DNA of 64,000 nucleotides from GM7GCV1 sp965222065. GTDB lineage: Bacteria; Pseudomonadota; Gammaproteobacteria; Pseudomonadales; GM7GCV1. The stretch spans positions 1,674,001 to 1,738,000 of the forward strand of contig OZ244933.1 of assembly GCA_965222065.1 (NCBI GenBank), written 5' to 3'. This document shows, in pieces, positions 1 to 8,523 of the stretch (its first letter is position 1; each line of letters begins with the position of its first letter). Under the pieces are notes generated by a model. It searched no databases and was not told where the DNA came from. It worked only from the letters and a program-made list of their open reading frames with translations. The position numbers were made by a program, and so were the translations under genes.

Positions 1-1154
1 ACGGCATTGGGATGAATCAGGCGGGATATTTCACGGATGGTCTGTTTGCCCAAAATCACCATGCGACCAATTTTGATGCCGCCACCGGTAGAGCCGGCAC
101 AGGCACCAAAGAAAGACAAAATAATCAGTACAAAGGCAATATGCTGGGGCCAGGCAGAGAAATTGTCAGTGGTAAACCCCGTCGTGGTCATGATGGAAAT
201 CGTGTGGAAAAACCCCTGCCGCAGTCCGCCGTTAAAGTGGTAGGTATTCCAGATGACCAGCGCCATTGCCACCACGATCATGCTGACAAAAAGCAGGCTG
301 AAATATACGCGCGCCTCGGTATCCCTGAAATAGTGGCGAAACGTGTGCCGTGCAAACGTATAGTAGTGCAAGGCGAAGTTCAGTCCGGCGATTACCATGA
401 ACACCATGCAGACGACCAAAATAAAATCGCTGTGCATGCCGGGTTGCTGGGTAAACCAGGCCATACTGTCATCGTGGGTGGAAAAGCCGCCAATGGAGAC
501 AGTAGAAAATGAATGGGCGATGGCATCAAACAGGCTCATTCCCCCGGCCCAATATAGCGCGGCACAACAAACCGTCAGCGTCAGGTAAATAAAAAACAGT
601 GCTTTGGCCGTTTCGGCGATTCTGGGCGTTAATTTGCTGTCTTTGACCGGTCCGGGTGTTTCAGCTCGATATAACTGCATCCCCCCAATACCCAGCATGG
701 GCAAAATGGCCACGGCGATAACGATAATCCCGATACCTCCCATCCACTGCATCAGCTGGCGATAAAACAGCAGGGACTTTGGCAGGTCGTCCAGGCCTTG
801 TATTACCGTTGCGCCGGTCGTGGTCAGACCGGAAATGGATTCAAACACAGCATCGGTAACACTCAGTTTTGGTGCAGCACTAAGCAAAAAGGGCAGGGAA
901 CCCGCCATGCCCAGAACAAACCAGAACAGCACGGTAATCATAAAGCCATCCCGGGCCCTGAGTTCCTCGGTATATCTGGCGCAGGGAATCCAGATCAGTG
1001 CACCCAAACTAAAAGTGATCAGGAAGGCATAGACGAACACGGGTAATTTGTCGTCGTCATAAATCAGGGATACCAGCATGGGCAGAATATAGCTGGTGCT
1101 GAAAAGCATCAGCAGCAAACCGAGAATTTTAAATATGACGCCTGATCTAAGCAT
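1..1154 (-). CDS. trkH: Trk potassium uptake system membrane subunit TrkH (3' part cut by window edge)
   Basis: Potassium-translocating inner-membrane subunit that works with the NAD-binding regulator TrkA. Reading the minus strand from the ATG at 1154 gives an unbroken frame to the window edge (start MLRSGVIFKILGLLLMLFS). It has repeated hydrophobic segments and pore-loop-like glycine motifs such as SGLTTTGATV, STVSIGGFST and SIMTTTGFTT, which are the selectivity-filter type repeats of the TrkH/KtrB superfamily. The start lies 14 bases after the trkA stop, so the two genes form a transcriptional unit. About 384 codons are visible; the C-terminal end is outside the window. The ribosome site before the ATG is weak, so the exact start is less sure than the identity. 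Confidence 0.93.
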   Translation of the reverse strand, partial: MLRSGVIFKILGLLLMLFSTSYILPMLVSLIYDDDKLPVFVYAFLITFSLGALIWIPCARYTEELRARDGFMITVLFWFVLGMAGSLPFLLSAAPKLSVTDAVFESISGLTTTGATVIQGLDDLPKSLLFYRQLMQWMGGIGIIVIAVAILPMLGIGGMQLYRAETPGPVKDSKLTPRIAETAKALFFIYLTLTVCCAALYWAGGMSLFDAIAHSFSTVSIGGFSTHDDSMAWFTQQPGMHSDFILVVCMVFMVIAGLNFALHYYTFARHTFRHYFRDTEARVYFSLLFVSMIVVAMALVIWNTYHFNGGLRQGFFHTISIMTTTGFTTDNFSAWPQHIAFVLIILSFFGACAGSTGGGIKIGRMVILGKQTIREISRLIHPNA

Positions 1155-1168
1155 GCTGTGGCCGGTGC

Positions 1169-2563
1169 CTAAAAGAAGCCCACGCCGACCTGGAACAGCT
1201 GTTCCACTTTGCGGATCTGTGATTTGTCCGAGAGAAACAGGATGACGTGATCCTGATCCTGGATAACGGTGTCTCCACCGCCCATCAGTGCGACCATGCG
1301 GCCATCCTTTTCACGGACGATGGCGCCGATGGTGGTGCCTTCGGGCAAGGTGATTTCATCAATCGTCCGACCGACCACCTTGGAGCTTTTATTGTCACCG
1401 TGCGCGACAATCTCCATGGCTTCTGCCGCACCCCGTCGAAGTGAGTACACACGTACTGTGTCGCCCCTGCGCACAAAGGTTAACAGCTTGCCAGTGGTAA
1501 TCTGGGCTGGAGATATGGCGATATCCAGATCAGAGGTCTGCATCATGTCGACATAGACGGAGTTATTGATCAGGGTAATGACCTTGCCGGCGCCCAGCTT
1601 TTTGGCCAGCATCGATGAAATGATATTGGCCGCGTCGTTATTGGTCAGTGCCAGGAACACATCCGTGCTATCGATATTTTCTGCCAGCAGCAGATCCTGG
1701 TCAGAGGAACTGCCGTTGAGCACAATGGCCTGGGTCAGGTTTTCCGCCAAAAAAGTGCAACGTTCCGGGTTAAGCTCAATCACCTTGGTGAGATAATCTT
1801 TCTCGATGGCTTCGGTAAAACGGAAGCCGATGTTTCCGCCGCCAGCGACAATAATTTTGCGATAAGGCTTTTCCTTGTGCGCCAGCTCTGACATAACTTT
1901 GCGTATAGCGCGCTTTGATGCCAGGAAAAAGACCTCGTCACCCTCGTGAATAACGGTGTCCCCGGTCGGGATAATGGCCTCGGATTGGCGATAAACGGCA
2001 GCCACACGGACATCAACCCCGGGAATGTGCTCCTTCAGCGCAGATATCTTCTCATTGACCATGGGCGCATCGGCTGACGCTCTTACACCAATCAACTTGA
2101 CTTCGCCGTCGGCAAACTCAAGAACCTGCAGTGCCCCCGGATGGCTGATCAGGCGAAACAAATGCTCCGTGACCAGAATTTCCGGTGTGATGACGGTATC
2201 GACCGGCAGATGCTGGGAACCAAAAAGCTTTTTACTGATGTGAGGACGGGTATAGCCTTCCGAGCGAATCCTGGCGATTTTTTGCGGTGTCTTGTAAAGC
2301 GAGTGGGCAATCTGGCAGGCAACCATGTTGACTTCGTCATGCGTGGTGACTGCCACCAGCATGTCGGCATCTTCAATGCCGGCCTGCTCGAGTACTTCCG
2401 GGTGTGAGCCCTGTCCGTGAACAATCCGGATATCCAGGCGATCTCGTAGTTCGTTCAGACTGTGTTCGTCGAGGTCAATAAGCGTGATATCGTTGGCTTC
2501 ACTGGCCAGGTTCTCTGCCAGCGTACTGCCGACCTGGCCGGCACCGATAATCACTATTTTCAT
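1169..2563 (-). CDS. trkA: Trk system potassium transporter regulatory subunit TrkA
   Basis: Cytoplasmic NAD(H)-binding gating subunit of the Trk potassium uptake system. The 464-residue product has two RCK units, each beginning with a Rossmann glycine motif: IIGAGQVGSTLAENL near residue 4 and IVAGGGNIGFRF near residue 240, each followed by a TrkA-C type regulatory segment. The length matches the usual ~458 residues. It is followed by trkH on the same strand and lies next to rsmB, the same order as in Pseudomonas. No anomalies were seen. Confidence 0.97.
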   Translation of the reverse strand: MKIVIIGAGQVGSTLAENLASEANDITLIDLDEHSLNELRDRLDIRIVHGQGSHPEVLEQAGIEDADMLVAVTTHDEVNMVACQIAHSLYKTPQKIARIRSEGYTRPHISKKLFGSQHLPVDTVITPEILVTEHLFRLISHPGALQVLEFADGEVKLIGVRASADAPMVNEKISALKEHIPGVDVRVAAVYRQSEAIIPTGDTVIHEGDEVFFLASKRAIRKVMSELAHKEKPYRKIIVAGGGNIGFRFTEAIEKDYLTKVIELNPERCTFLAENLTQAIVLNGSSSDQDLLLAENIDSTDVFLALTNNDAANIISSMLAKKLGAGKVITLINNSVYVDMMQTSDLDIAISPAQITTGKLLTFVRRGDTVRVYSLRRGAAEAMEIVAHGDNKSSKVVGRTIDEITLPEGTTIGAIVREKDGRMVALMGGGDTVIQDQDHVILFLSDKSQIRKVEQLFQVGVGFF

Positions 2564-2572
2564 GCTTGCTCC

Positions 2573-3868
2573 TCAGCTTTCGCGTCGTTTTTGCAACAGG
2601 GCGAAATAAAAGCCATCGGCACCCTGGTCCCCGGGAAGCAGTTGTCTACCCAAAGAGAGACCGATGCCCCAGTCAGCGTTAATCGGCTTTACTCCGGCAT
2701 CAGGATGTCGTGCCATGAACTGCTCAATCTGCATTTCATTTTCATCCGGCATTATTGAGCAGGTGACATAGAGCAGCAACCCGTTTTCCGCCAGAGTTGG
2801 CCAAAGACCTTCGAGAAGACGCATTTGTTGTTGCTGAAAGCTCTGGATGTCGGCCGGTCGACGCAGCACCTTGATGTCGGGATGGCGACGAATGACGCCG
2901 GTTCCTGAGCAGGGGGCATCCAGTAAAATGCGATCAAAAGGCTGTTTATCCCACCATTTATCTGTCGCCGCTGCATCCGCGGCAGAGAGTGATGCCTGAA
3001 ACCCCAAACGTTCGAGGTTGGACTGTACGTCTTGCAAGCGTTTGGCCGAGTTATCCATGACCTGAAGTTCAATGTCCGGACAGCTTTCCAGAAGATGGCC
3101 GGTTTTTCCCCCGGGCGCCGCACAGGCGTCCAGTACCCTTAATCCTGATCTCAATTCCAGAAGAGGGGCACATAGCTGTGCGGCTTCATCCTGGACACTG
3201 CAGCTGCCTTCAAAAAATCCCGGCAATGCCGAAACGGCAACAGGCTGGGAAAGCTTGACGGAAGAGGCACTCATTTGACCGGGCTGGGCCTCAATTCCTG
3301 CATTGCCAAGTTCATGGAAATAGTCCTCACGCTGATGCCTCCCGAGATTTACCCTTAGACACATGGGAGGATATTGATTGGCTGTTTCGACAATCTGGTC
3401 CAATTTTTCAGGCCAGGCTTGTTGCCAGCGCTCAACCATCCAGCGGGGCAGTGAAGTCCTGAACTCGATATCGGAAGCCAGCTGCGACTCAATCTGCTCT
3501 TTTTGGCGTAAGTAATTGCGCAGAACCGCGTTAGTCAAACCCCGGGCCCAGTTTTTGCCCAATCCGTTAACGGCTTCCACGGTCTGGTTCAGTGCGGCAT
3601 GGTCAGGAATACGGGTGAAACGCAATTGGTAAAGACCCAGTAGTAGTAATGCTTTCACGTCAGTATTCTGGGGCTTGAGCTTTTTTTGCAGTAACTGGCC
3701 CAAAATCAGATTTAGTTGAGGCGCCTGCCGCAAGGTGCCGTAACAGAGTTCTGCATAAAGCCCCTGATCTGACGGATCTTCCATCCTGTCCAGTTTCAGG
3801 GCGCTTCGCTGGTTTAATACAGGTGCCAGTGTCTGGGCAGCCCGGGCTCGCAGGCTAAATGATTTCAG
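2573..3868 (-). CDS. rsmB: 16S rRNA m5C967 methyltransferase RsmB, probable CTG start
   Basis: SAM-dependent methyltransferase that makes m5C967 in 16S rRNA. The product has the N-terminal NusB-like helical domain and then the Rossmann domain, with LDACAAPGGKTGHLLE, the LDAPCSGTGVIRRHPDIK motif and the catalytic TCSIMPDEN cysteine. The first ATG (3784) would remove about 28 residues of the NusB-like domain. The frame is open upstream and conserved-looking (LRARAAQTLAPVLNQRSAL), but between 3784 and the upstream stop there is no ATG, GTG or TTG. A CTG at 3868, eight bases after GGAG and overlapping the fmt stop as CTGA, gives 431 residues, close to the E. coli length of 429. The identity is certain; the CTG start is an inference. 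Confidence 0.93.
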   Translation of the reverse strand: MKSFSLRARAAQTLAPVLNQRSALKLDRMEDPSDQGLYAELCYGTLRQAPQLNLILGQLLQKKLKPQNTDVKALLLLGLYQLRFTRIPDHAALNQTVEAVNGLGKNWARGLTNAVLRNYLRQKEQIESQLASDIEFRTSLPRWMVERWQQAWPEKLDQIVETANQYPPMCLRVNLGRHQREDYFHELGNAGIEAQPGQMSASSVKLSQPVAVSALPGFFEGSCSVQDEAAQLCAPLLELRSGLRVLDACAAPGGKTGHLLESCPDIELQVMDNSAKRLQDVQSNLERLGFQASLSAADAAATDKWWDKQPFDRILLDAPCSGTGVIRRHPDIKVLRRPADIQSFQQQQMRLLEGLWPTLAENGLLLYVTCSIMPDENEMQIEQFMARHPDAGVKPINADWGIGLSLGRQLLPGDQGADGFYFALLQKRRES

Positions 3869-4851
3869 GGCGTATTCTCCATGTTTGTGTCACCGAGTAC
3901 TGTCCCGGGCCGAAACAGATCAGCGTAACCCTTGAGAATTTCCGACACGGGCAGCGCTTTCTTTCCCGGCATTTGTAGCTGTTCAACACGCAGGGTGCCT
4001 TTGCCTGTCTGGATATCAAGTCCCTGTGGGGAAACGGCCATGATCTCTCCCGCCTTGCTGGAAGAATGGGTCTCAAGCACAAATGCCCGGTGAATCCTGA
4101 TACGTTGGCCGTCCAGTTCTGTATAACAGACCGGAAAGGGGTTAAATGCCCTGATTTTTCGTTCAAGCACAACAGCATCCTGGGCCCAGTCAAGCTGGCC
4201 TTCAGATTTTTGGATTTTCTGCGCGTAGGTGGCCCCTGAGTTGTCCTGTGGTATGGCTTGGACATTGCCCTTTTCAATTTGTGCCAGAGCTCGCAGTAAT
4301 GCCGGTTTGCCTATTTCAATGAGCTTGTCATGCAGGTCCGTGGTCGAATCACGCGATTCGATGGGACAGGACGATGTGAGCAACATATCGCCGGTATCCA
4401 GCCCGGCATCCATTTGCATGATCGTGACGCCGGATTCCAAATCTCCTGCTTCGATGGCACGCTGGATTGGTGCGGCACCTCGCCAGCGGGGCAACAGAGA
4501 GGCGTGCACATTAATACAGCCGAATCGGGGAGCGTCTAGTACGGATTCCGGCAAAATCAGGCCGTAGGCTACCACCACCATGATATCCGCCTGCAACGAC
4601 GCGAGCTCATCGACGTCCGCTTGATCTTTAAAATTTAGTGGCTGGAATACTGGTAGCTGGTGATCAAGCGCCACCTTCTTGACAGCGCTGGGCTGCAGCT
4701 TTTTCCCCCTGCCTGCAGGCCGGTCCGGCTGGGTATAAACACCAACGACATGGTGTGAGCTTTCGATTAGCGATAAAAGGTGTTGCGCGGCAAAATCAGG
4801 GGTGCCGGCAAAGATAATGCGCAGCGGGCTGCGATCCTGGGAAAGGTCCAT
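3865..4851 (-). CDS. fmt: Methionyl-tRNA formyltransferase
   Basis: Formylates the amino group of Met-tRNAfMet using 10-formyl-THF, giving the initiator for translation. The N-terminal formyltransferase domain shows LRIIFAGTPDFAAQHL, the folate/catalytic NVHASLLPRWRG motif (about residues 114-125, N and H catalytic) and a following D in the GVTIMQMDAGLDTGDM region; the C-terminal OB-like tRNA-binding domain is complete. An upstream in-frame TTG at 4881 overlaps def but lacks a ribosome site, so ATG 4851 (328 residues) is chosen. It lies between def and rsmB in the usual def-fmt-rsmB operon and overlaps the presumed rsmB start. Confidence 0.96.
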   Translation of the reverse strand: MDLSQDRSPLRIIFAGTPDFAAQHLLSLIESSHHVVGVYTQPDRPAGRGKKLQPSAVKKVALDHQLPVFQPLNFKDQADVDELASLQADIMVVVAYGLILPESVLDAPRFGCINVHASLLPRWRGAAPIQRAIEAGDLESGVTIMQMDAGLDTGDMLLTSSCPIESRDSTTDLHDKLIEIGKPALLRALAQIEKGNVQAIPQDNSGATYAQKIQKSEGQLDWAQDAVVLERKIRAFNPFPVCYTELDGQRIRIHRAFVLETHSSSKAGEIMAVSPQGLDIQTGKGTLRVEQLQMPGKKALPVSEILKGYADLFRPGTVLGDTNMENTP

Positions 4852-4877
4852 GATTGGTGACCCGCGATCGGGCCTGA

Positions 4878-5384
4878 TCAAGCGCGCTTGCGCTGTTGTT
4901 TTTCCAGTTTGGAGCGAATCCTCTGGCGTTTGATGGGAGAGATGTAATCAACAAACAATTTGCCGTCCAGATGATCGATTTCGTGCTGGACACAGACCGC
5001 CAGCAGACCCCGGGGCTCCATAACAAATGGTTCGCCATCCAGGCCAATAGCATTAATCCGGACGTGGGCCGGTCTATTGACCTCTTCAAAAAAACCCGGG
5101 ACAGACAAACAGCCTTCCTCATACCCTTCGGTTTCCTGGTCCAAAACCTCAATTTCGGGATTGATAAACACGTGTGGTTCGGATTTGTCTTCCGAGATAT
5201 CAATCACAAGAATTCGCTCATGTACGTTCACCTGAGTCGCGGCAAGACCGATACCCGGTGCGGCATACATGGTTTCCAGCATGTCTTCGGCAAGTTTGCG
5301 AATACGGTCGTCGACCTTCTCCACCGGCCTGGCGACGGTGCGTAAGCGGGGGTCGGGAAACTCTAATATTGGTAACAGTGCCAT
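4878..5384 (-). CDS. def: Peptide deformylase
   Basis: Metalloenzyme that removes the N-formyl group from nascent proteins. All three signature motifs are present: GIGLAATQ (44-51), EGCLSVPG (90-97, metal-binding Cys91) and HEIDH (134-138, two metal-binding His and the catalytic Glu). The ATG at 5384 gives 168 residues starting MALLPILEFPDPRLR, the normal length; a longer frame beginning at 5456 only adds an unconserved leader. It is the first gene of the def-fmt-rsmB-trkA-trkH set, and its promoter must lie in the 128-base divergent gap to the LysM gene. Confidence 0.97.
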   Translation of the reverse strand: MALLPILEFPDPRLRTVARPVEKVDDRIRKLAEDMLETMYAAPGIGLAATQVNVHERILVIDISEDKSEPHVFINPEIEVLDQETEGYEEGCLSVPGFFEEVNRPAHVRINAIGLDGEPFVMEPRGLLAVCVQHEIDHLDGKLFVDYISPIKRQRIRSKLEKQQRKRA

Positions 5385-5512
5385 GTTTTGTCCGTTGTAC
5401 TGAGACGTAAGTCTAAAATATATGCGGTTTTTAATGCCATAATTCAACTGGCACAACTAAAGACTATATTATAACCTGCCGACAGAAGCGCTGTTATCAC
5501 CGGGTTCCCAGG

Positions 5513-6616
5513 ATGAAAAAAAGACAAACAATTTGCAGCCGGGTTATCGCATTTGCTACCTGCGTAGTGATTGCAGGTATGGCGAGCGCCCAAAATCTTA
5601 GAACGGGCCATCCCGAAACCTATGTTGTTCAGGAAGGGGATACCCTCTGGGATATTTCGGCCCGCTTTCTGGAAGACCCCTGGCTCTGGCCGGAAATCTG
5701 GCACATTAATGAACAGGTAGCCAATCCGCACCTGATATACCCCGGCGACGTTCTTCGGCTGATTTATGTAAACGGGGAACCCCGCCTGGTACTTGATCGT
5801 GGCGTCGTCAGGCTGAGTCCCCAGGTCCGGGAAACGGAACATACGCAAGCTATCTCATCCATTCCCCTGGAATCCATCAGAGATTTTTTCTCCCGGAATC
5901 AGGTAGTCTCGGAAGAGCAGCTTGAGATGGCCCCCTACATGGTGGCCGGACCGGACCGGCGCATTATGGTGGGCATGGGGGATCCCCTGTATGCCCGAGG
6001 CAGCCAGACGGCAGGAGTCAATGTATACGGCATATTCAGTTCCAGTGAAGAATATCGGGACCCGGAGACCAATGATTTGCTCGGTGTGCGAGCTGAAGCC
6101 AAGGGGACGGCCCGCTACCTGAATAGCAGTGGCGAGGTGATGCATCTCAACGTTCTGGAAAGCTATGCTGAGATTTCCCTGGGCGATCGCATTTTCCCAT
6201 TGGAGCAGGATCAGCTCGATCCACTGATTTTCCCATCAGTTCCCGAAGAAACGGTTTTTGGTGAAATCATTTCTGTGGAAGGCGGGGTCAGTCAGATTTC
6301 TTCCTATGACGTTGTGGCAATCAACAAAGGTGGTGACAACGGCCTTGAGGTCGGTCACCTGCTTGCCATTATGGAAGAAGGGGATGTTGTGCGTGACCGT
6401 GTTGAAGGTGGCTCGGTAAGACTGCCAGACGAGCAGGCCGGGGTGCTCATGGTATTCAAGACCTATGACCGGATGAGTTTGGGACTGGTTTTATCTGCAG
6501 ATAAGGTTCTTGCCGTCGGATATCCGGTAACCAGCCTGTTCTCGCAGCAGGCCTATGAGCAATATCGCATGGAAGAAATGGAACGTCGAAATAACAGGTG
6601 GCCCCTCTTCGACTGA
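5513..6616 (+). CDS. Exported LysM-domain protein
   Basis: A 367-residue protein with a signal peptide (hydrophobic 10-26, likely cut after ASA at 26) and one LysM peptidoglycan-binding domain at about 37-84, beginning YVVQEGDTLWDISARFL and ending with the PGDVLRL element. The remaining ~280 residues are a mostly beta, soluble region I cannot assign. It is divergent from def and upstream of dprA, exactly the position of the Pseudomonas LysM gene PA0020, so it is a conserved envelope protein of unknown detailed role. The ATG at 5513 precedes the signal peptide directly; the ribosome site (AGG immediately upstream) is poorly spaced. Confidence 0.85.
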   Translation: MKKRQTICSRVIAFATCVVIAGMASAQNLRTGHPETYVVQEGDTLWDISARFLEDPWLWPEIWHINEQVANPHLIYPGDVLRLIYVNGEPRLVLDRGVVRLSPQVRETEHTQAISSIPLESIRDFFSRNQVVSEEQLEMAPYMVAGPDRRIMVGMGDPLYARGSQTAGVNVYGIFSSSEEYRDPETNDLLGVRAEAKGTARYLNSSGEVMHLNVLESYAEISLGDRIFPLEQDQLDPLIFPSVPEETVFGEIISVEGGVSQISSYDVVAINKGGDNGLEVGHLLAIMEEGDVVRDRVEGGSVRLPDEQAGVLMVFKTYDRMSLGLVLSADKVLAVGYPVTSLFSQQAYEQYRMEEMERRNNRWPLFD

Positions 6617-6681
6617 AGCTGCTGGACTGGACATGTTTAATCCGGTTACCAGACCCAGAGAGTAAAAGCGTTCAATAACCG

Positions 6682-6701
6682 GGCTGCCTCATATGGCAGC
6701 C
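6682..6701 (+). other. Stem-loop in the dprA leader
   Basis: Seven-base perfect arms GGCTGCC and GGCAGCC around the loop TCATAT, about 65 bases after the LysM gene stop and 42 bases before dprA. It is not followed by a T-run, so it is not a good intrinsic terminator. It may be a weak processing or attenuation structure, or have no function. Confidence 0.35.
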
Positions 6702-6743
6702 TGTTCGGGTAGGGAGTTGCCGGGAACAGATCAAGGAAGATAC

Positions 6744-7847
6744 ATGAATTTCACCATTCTTTGTAAAACACTGGCGCTTTCCAATCAGGGGCTGGTTGAG
6801 GCTATGCGCACGCTGGGCAGTCTGGAAAAGATTTTTTCTGAACACCCCGATACCCTGAAGCAATGGTTTCATCCCGTGGATATTTCCCGGATTTTGCACT
6901 GGCACAAGTCGGCCAGCATTCGCGAGTACTATGCGAAATCAGAGGATGTCATAAAGAAAGAGCATGTTCGGATTCTGGGTTTGGACAATAAAAGCTATCC
7001 GGCGCTACTCAAGGAAATCCCGGATCCGCCAGCCGTTCTTTTTTTAAAAGGGGATATCGACAACCTAAACCTGCCCCAGATCGCCATCGTGGGTAGCAGA
7101 AACTGTACTGCACAGGGGCGTAGAATAGCGCAAGAATTTGCAGCTGAACTATCGGCGGCCGGCTTCGTGATTACCAGTGGTCTTGCTCTGGGAATTGATG
7201 CCGCTGCACATCAGGGTGCCTTGCAATCCTCGGGAAAAACCTCTGCGGTGATGGGCACAGGCCTCGACCAGGTCTATCCAGAACGCAACAAGCCCCTGGC
7301 TTCAAGGATTTTAACCAGCGGCGGCACACTGATATCAGAATTTCTTCCCGGCAGCCCGCCTCGAGCCTGGCATTTTCCTCATCGAAATCGGGTCGTTACT
7401 GGCCTGAGCCTGGCGGTTCTGGTCATAGAAGCCGGTGAACGCAGCGGTTCGCTTATTAGTGCCAGGCTGGCGGCTGAGCAAGGCAGAGAGGTGTTTGCTA
7501 TTCCGGGAGGACTAAAATCCCCCGTGTCGGCCGGCTGTAATCGTCTGATCCGCGAAGGAGCAACGCTTGTGACCGAACCGCGACAGCTGGTTGAACAACT
7601 GGGCCATTTACTTGGGTTTCAATTGTCTTACTGCAGACCCGGTAGCCTGGAGTCCCAGACCCCGCTTGGAGAGATGCCGGAAAAAGAACACTGGCTACTG
7701 TCGCAAATAGGTGTTGATCCCGTGACGATCGATGAACTTTGCCATCTTTGTGAATGCCGTAGTCAGGAAATCACTATCGCGCTGGCTGAGCTTGAGCTTG
7801 AAGGAAAAGTTACACAAACGCCGTTTGGTTATCAACGCTGTGTCTAG
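6744..7847 (+). CDS. dprA: DNA-processing protein DprA (Smf)
   Basis: Single-stranded-DNA-binding protein that loads RecA on incoming DNA during natural transformation; many non-competent bacteria keep it. The 367-residue product has an N-terminal SAM-like helical part, the Rossmann core with AIVGSRNCTAQGRR (about 114-127) and SGLALGIDAAAH (145-156), and a C-terminal winged-helix (DML1-like) region. The ATG at 6744 has a good AAGGAAG ribosome site; the in-frame ATG at 6693 sits inside a hairpin and has none. It lies between the LysM gene and tsaC as in Pseudomonas. Confidence 0.95.
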   Translation: MNFTILCKTLALSNQGLVEAMRTLGSLEKIFSEHPDTLKQWFHPVDISRILHWHKSASIREYYAKSEDVIKKEHVRILGLDNKSYPALLKEIPDPPAVLFLKGDIDNLNLPQIAIVGSRNCTAQGRRIAQEFAAELSAAGFVITSGLALGIDAAAHQGALQSSGKTSAVMGTGLDQVYPERNKPLASRILTSGGTLISEFLPGSPPRAWHFPHRNRVVTGLSLAVLVIEAGERSGSLISARLAAEQGREVFAIPGGLKSPVSAGCNRLIREGATLVTEPRQLVEQLGHLLGFQLSYCRPGSLESQTPLGEMPEKEHWLLSQIGVDPVTIDELCHLCECRSQEITIALAELELEGKVTQTPFGYQRCV

Positions 7848-7881
7848 GCCCTGACAAACACTGAAAATTCAACAGTTTAAG

Positions 7882-7910
7882 TTGAGCCAGGAGTGGTGCT
7901 ATTGTAATGT
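7882..7910 (+). promoter_or_regulatory. Possible sigma-70 promoter for tsaC-hemF-aroE
   Basis: TTGAGC and TAATGT separated by 17 bases, ending 43 bases before the tsaC start in the 106-base gap after dprA. The -35 is 4/6 and the -10 is weak, so this is only a reasonable candidate. Confidence 0.3.
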
Positions 7911-7953
7911 GCGCTGCCTCTTATTTCCCTGCATATAGATAAGGACATTAATC

Positions 7954-8523
7954 ATGTCTGATGTTATCACCCCGGTATTGATTCGCCAGGCTGCAGTCAG
8001 CCTGTCAAAAGGTGGTGTTATTGCCTATCCAACGGAAGGCGTTTGGGGGCTGGGCTGTGATCCGGCGAACGAAGGGGCGGTTACCCGATTGCTGGCGCTG
8101 AAATCACGGCCTGTAGAAAAAGGTCTGATTTTAGTTGCAGGCAAGGTCGACCAGCTATCGGATTACTTCGCTGAACTTCCTGACGAAAAAAGCCTGCAGG
8201 TCGGGCATGGTCGTCCGGTCACCTGGGTTGTCAATCATGGTGGGTGCTGCCCCCACTGGCTGTCCGGGGGGCGTGATACACTGGCCATTCGTCTAACAGA
8301 CCATCCTGTGATTCGCGCACTTTGCCGGGAGACAGGCCAGGCACTGGTTTCAACGTCGGCCAATCCAGCGGGCCGGGAACCGGCACTTAGCCTTGAAGAA
8401 GTCAAAAACTATTTCGGCGATTTGATCGATGTCATGGTTGAGGGTGAATTAGGCGGTGAAAATGGCGCCTCTGAAATTCGAGATTTTCAAACCGGAAAGA
8501 TATTGAGAGAGGCAAGTTCATGA
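7954..8523 (+). CDS. tsaC: Threonylcarbamoyl-AMP synthase TsaC (YrdC/Sua5 family)
   Basis: Makes threonylcarbamoyl-AMP from threonine, bicarbonate and ATP for the t6A37 modification of ANN-decoding tRNAs. The 189-residue product is a single YrdC domain (E. coli TsaC has 190), with GGVIAYPTEGVWGLGCDP near residues 20-37, the KSRPVEKGLILV stretch and STSANPAGREP near the end. There is no C-terminal Sua5 domain. It overlaps hemF by four bases (ATGA), indicating translational coupling, and has the same neighbours as in Pseudomonas. Confidence 0.95.
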   Translation: MSDVITPVLIRQAAVSLSKGGVIAYPTEGVWGLGCDPANEGAVTRLLALKSRPVEKGLILVAGKVDQLSDYFAELPDEKSLQVGHGRPVTWVVNHGGCCPHWLSGGRDTLAIRLTDHPVIRALCRETGQALVSTSANPAGREPALSLEEVKNYFGDLIDVMVEGELGGENGASEIRDFQTGKILREASS

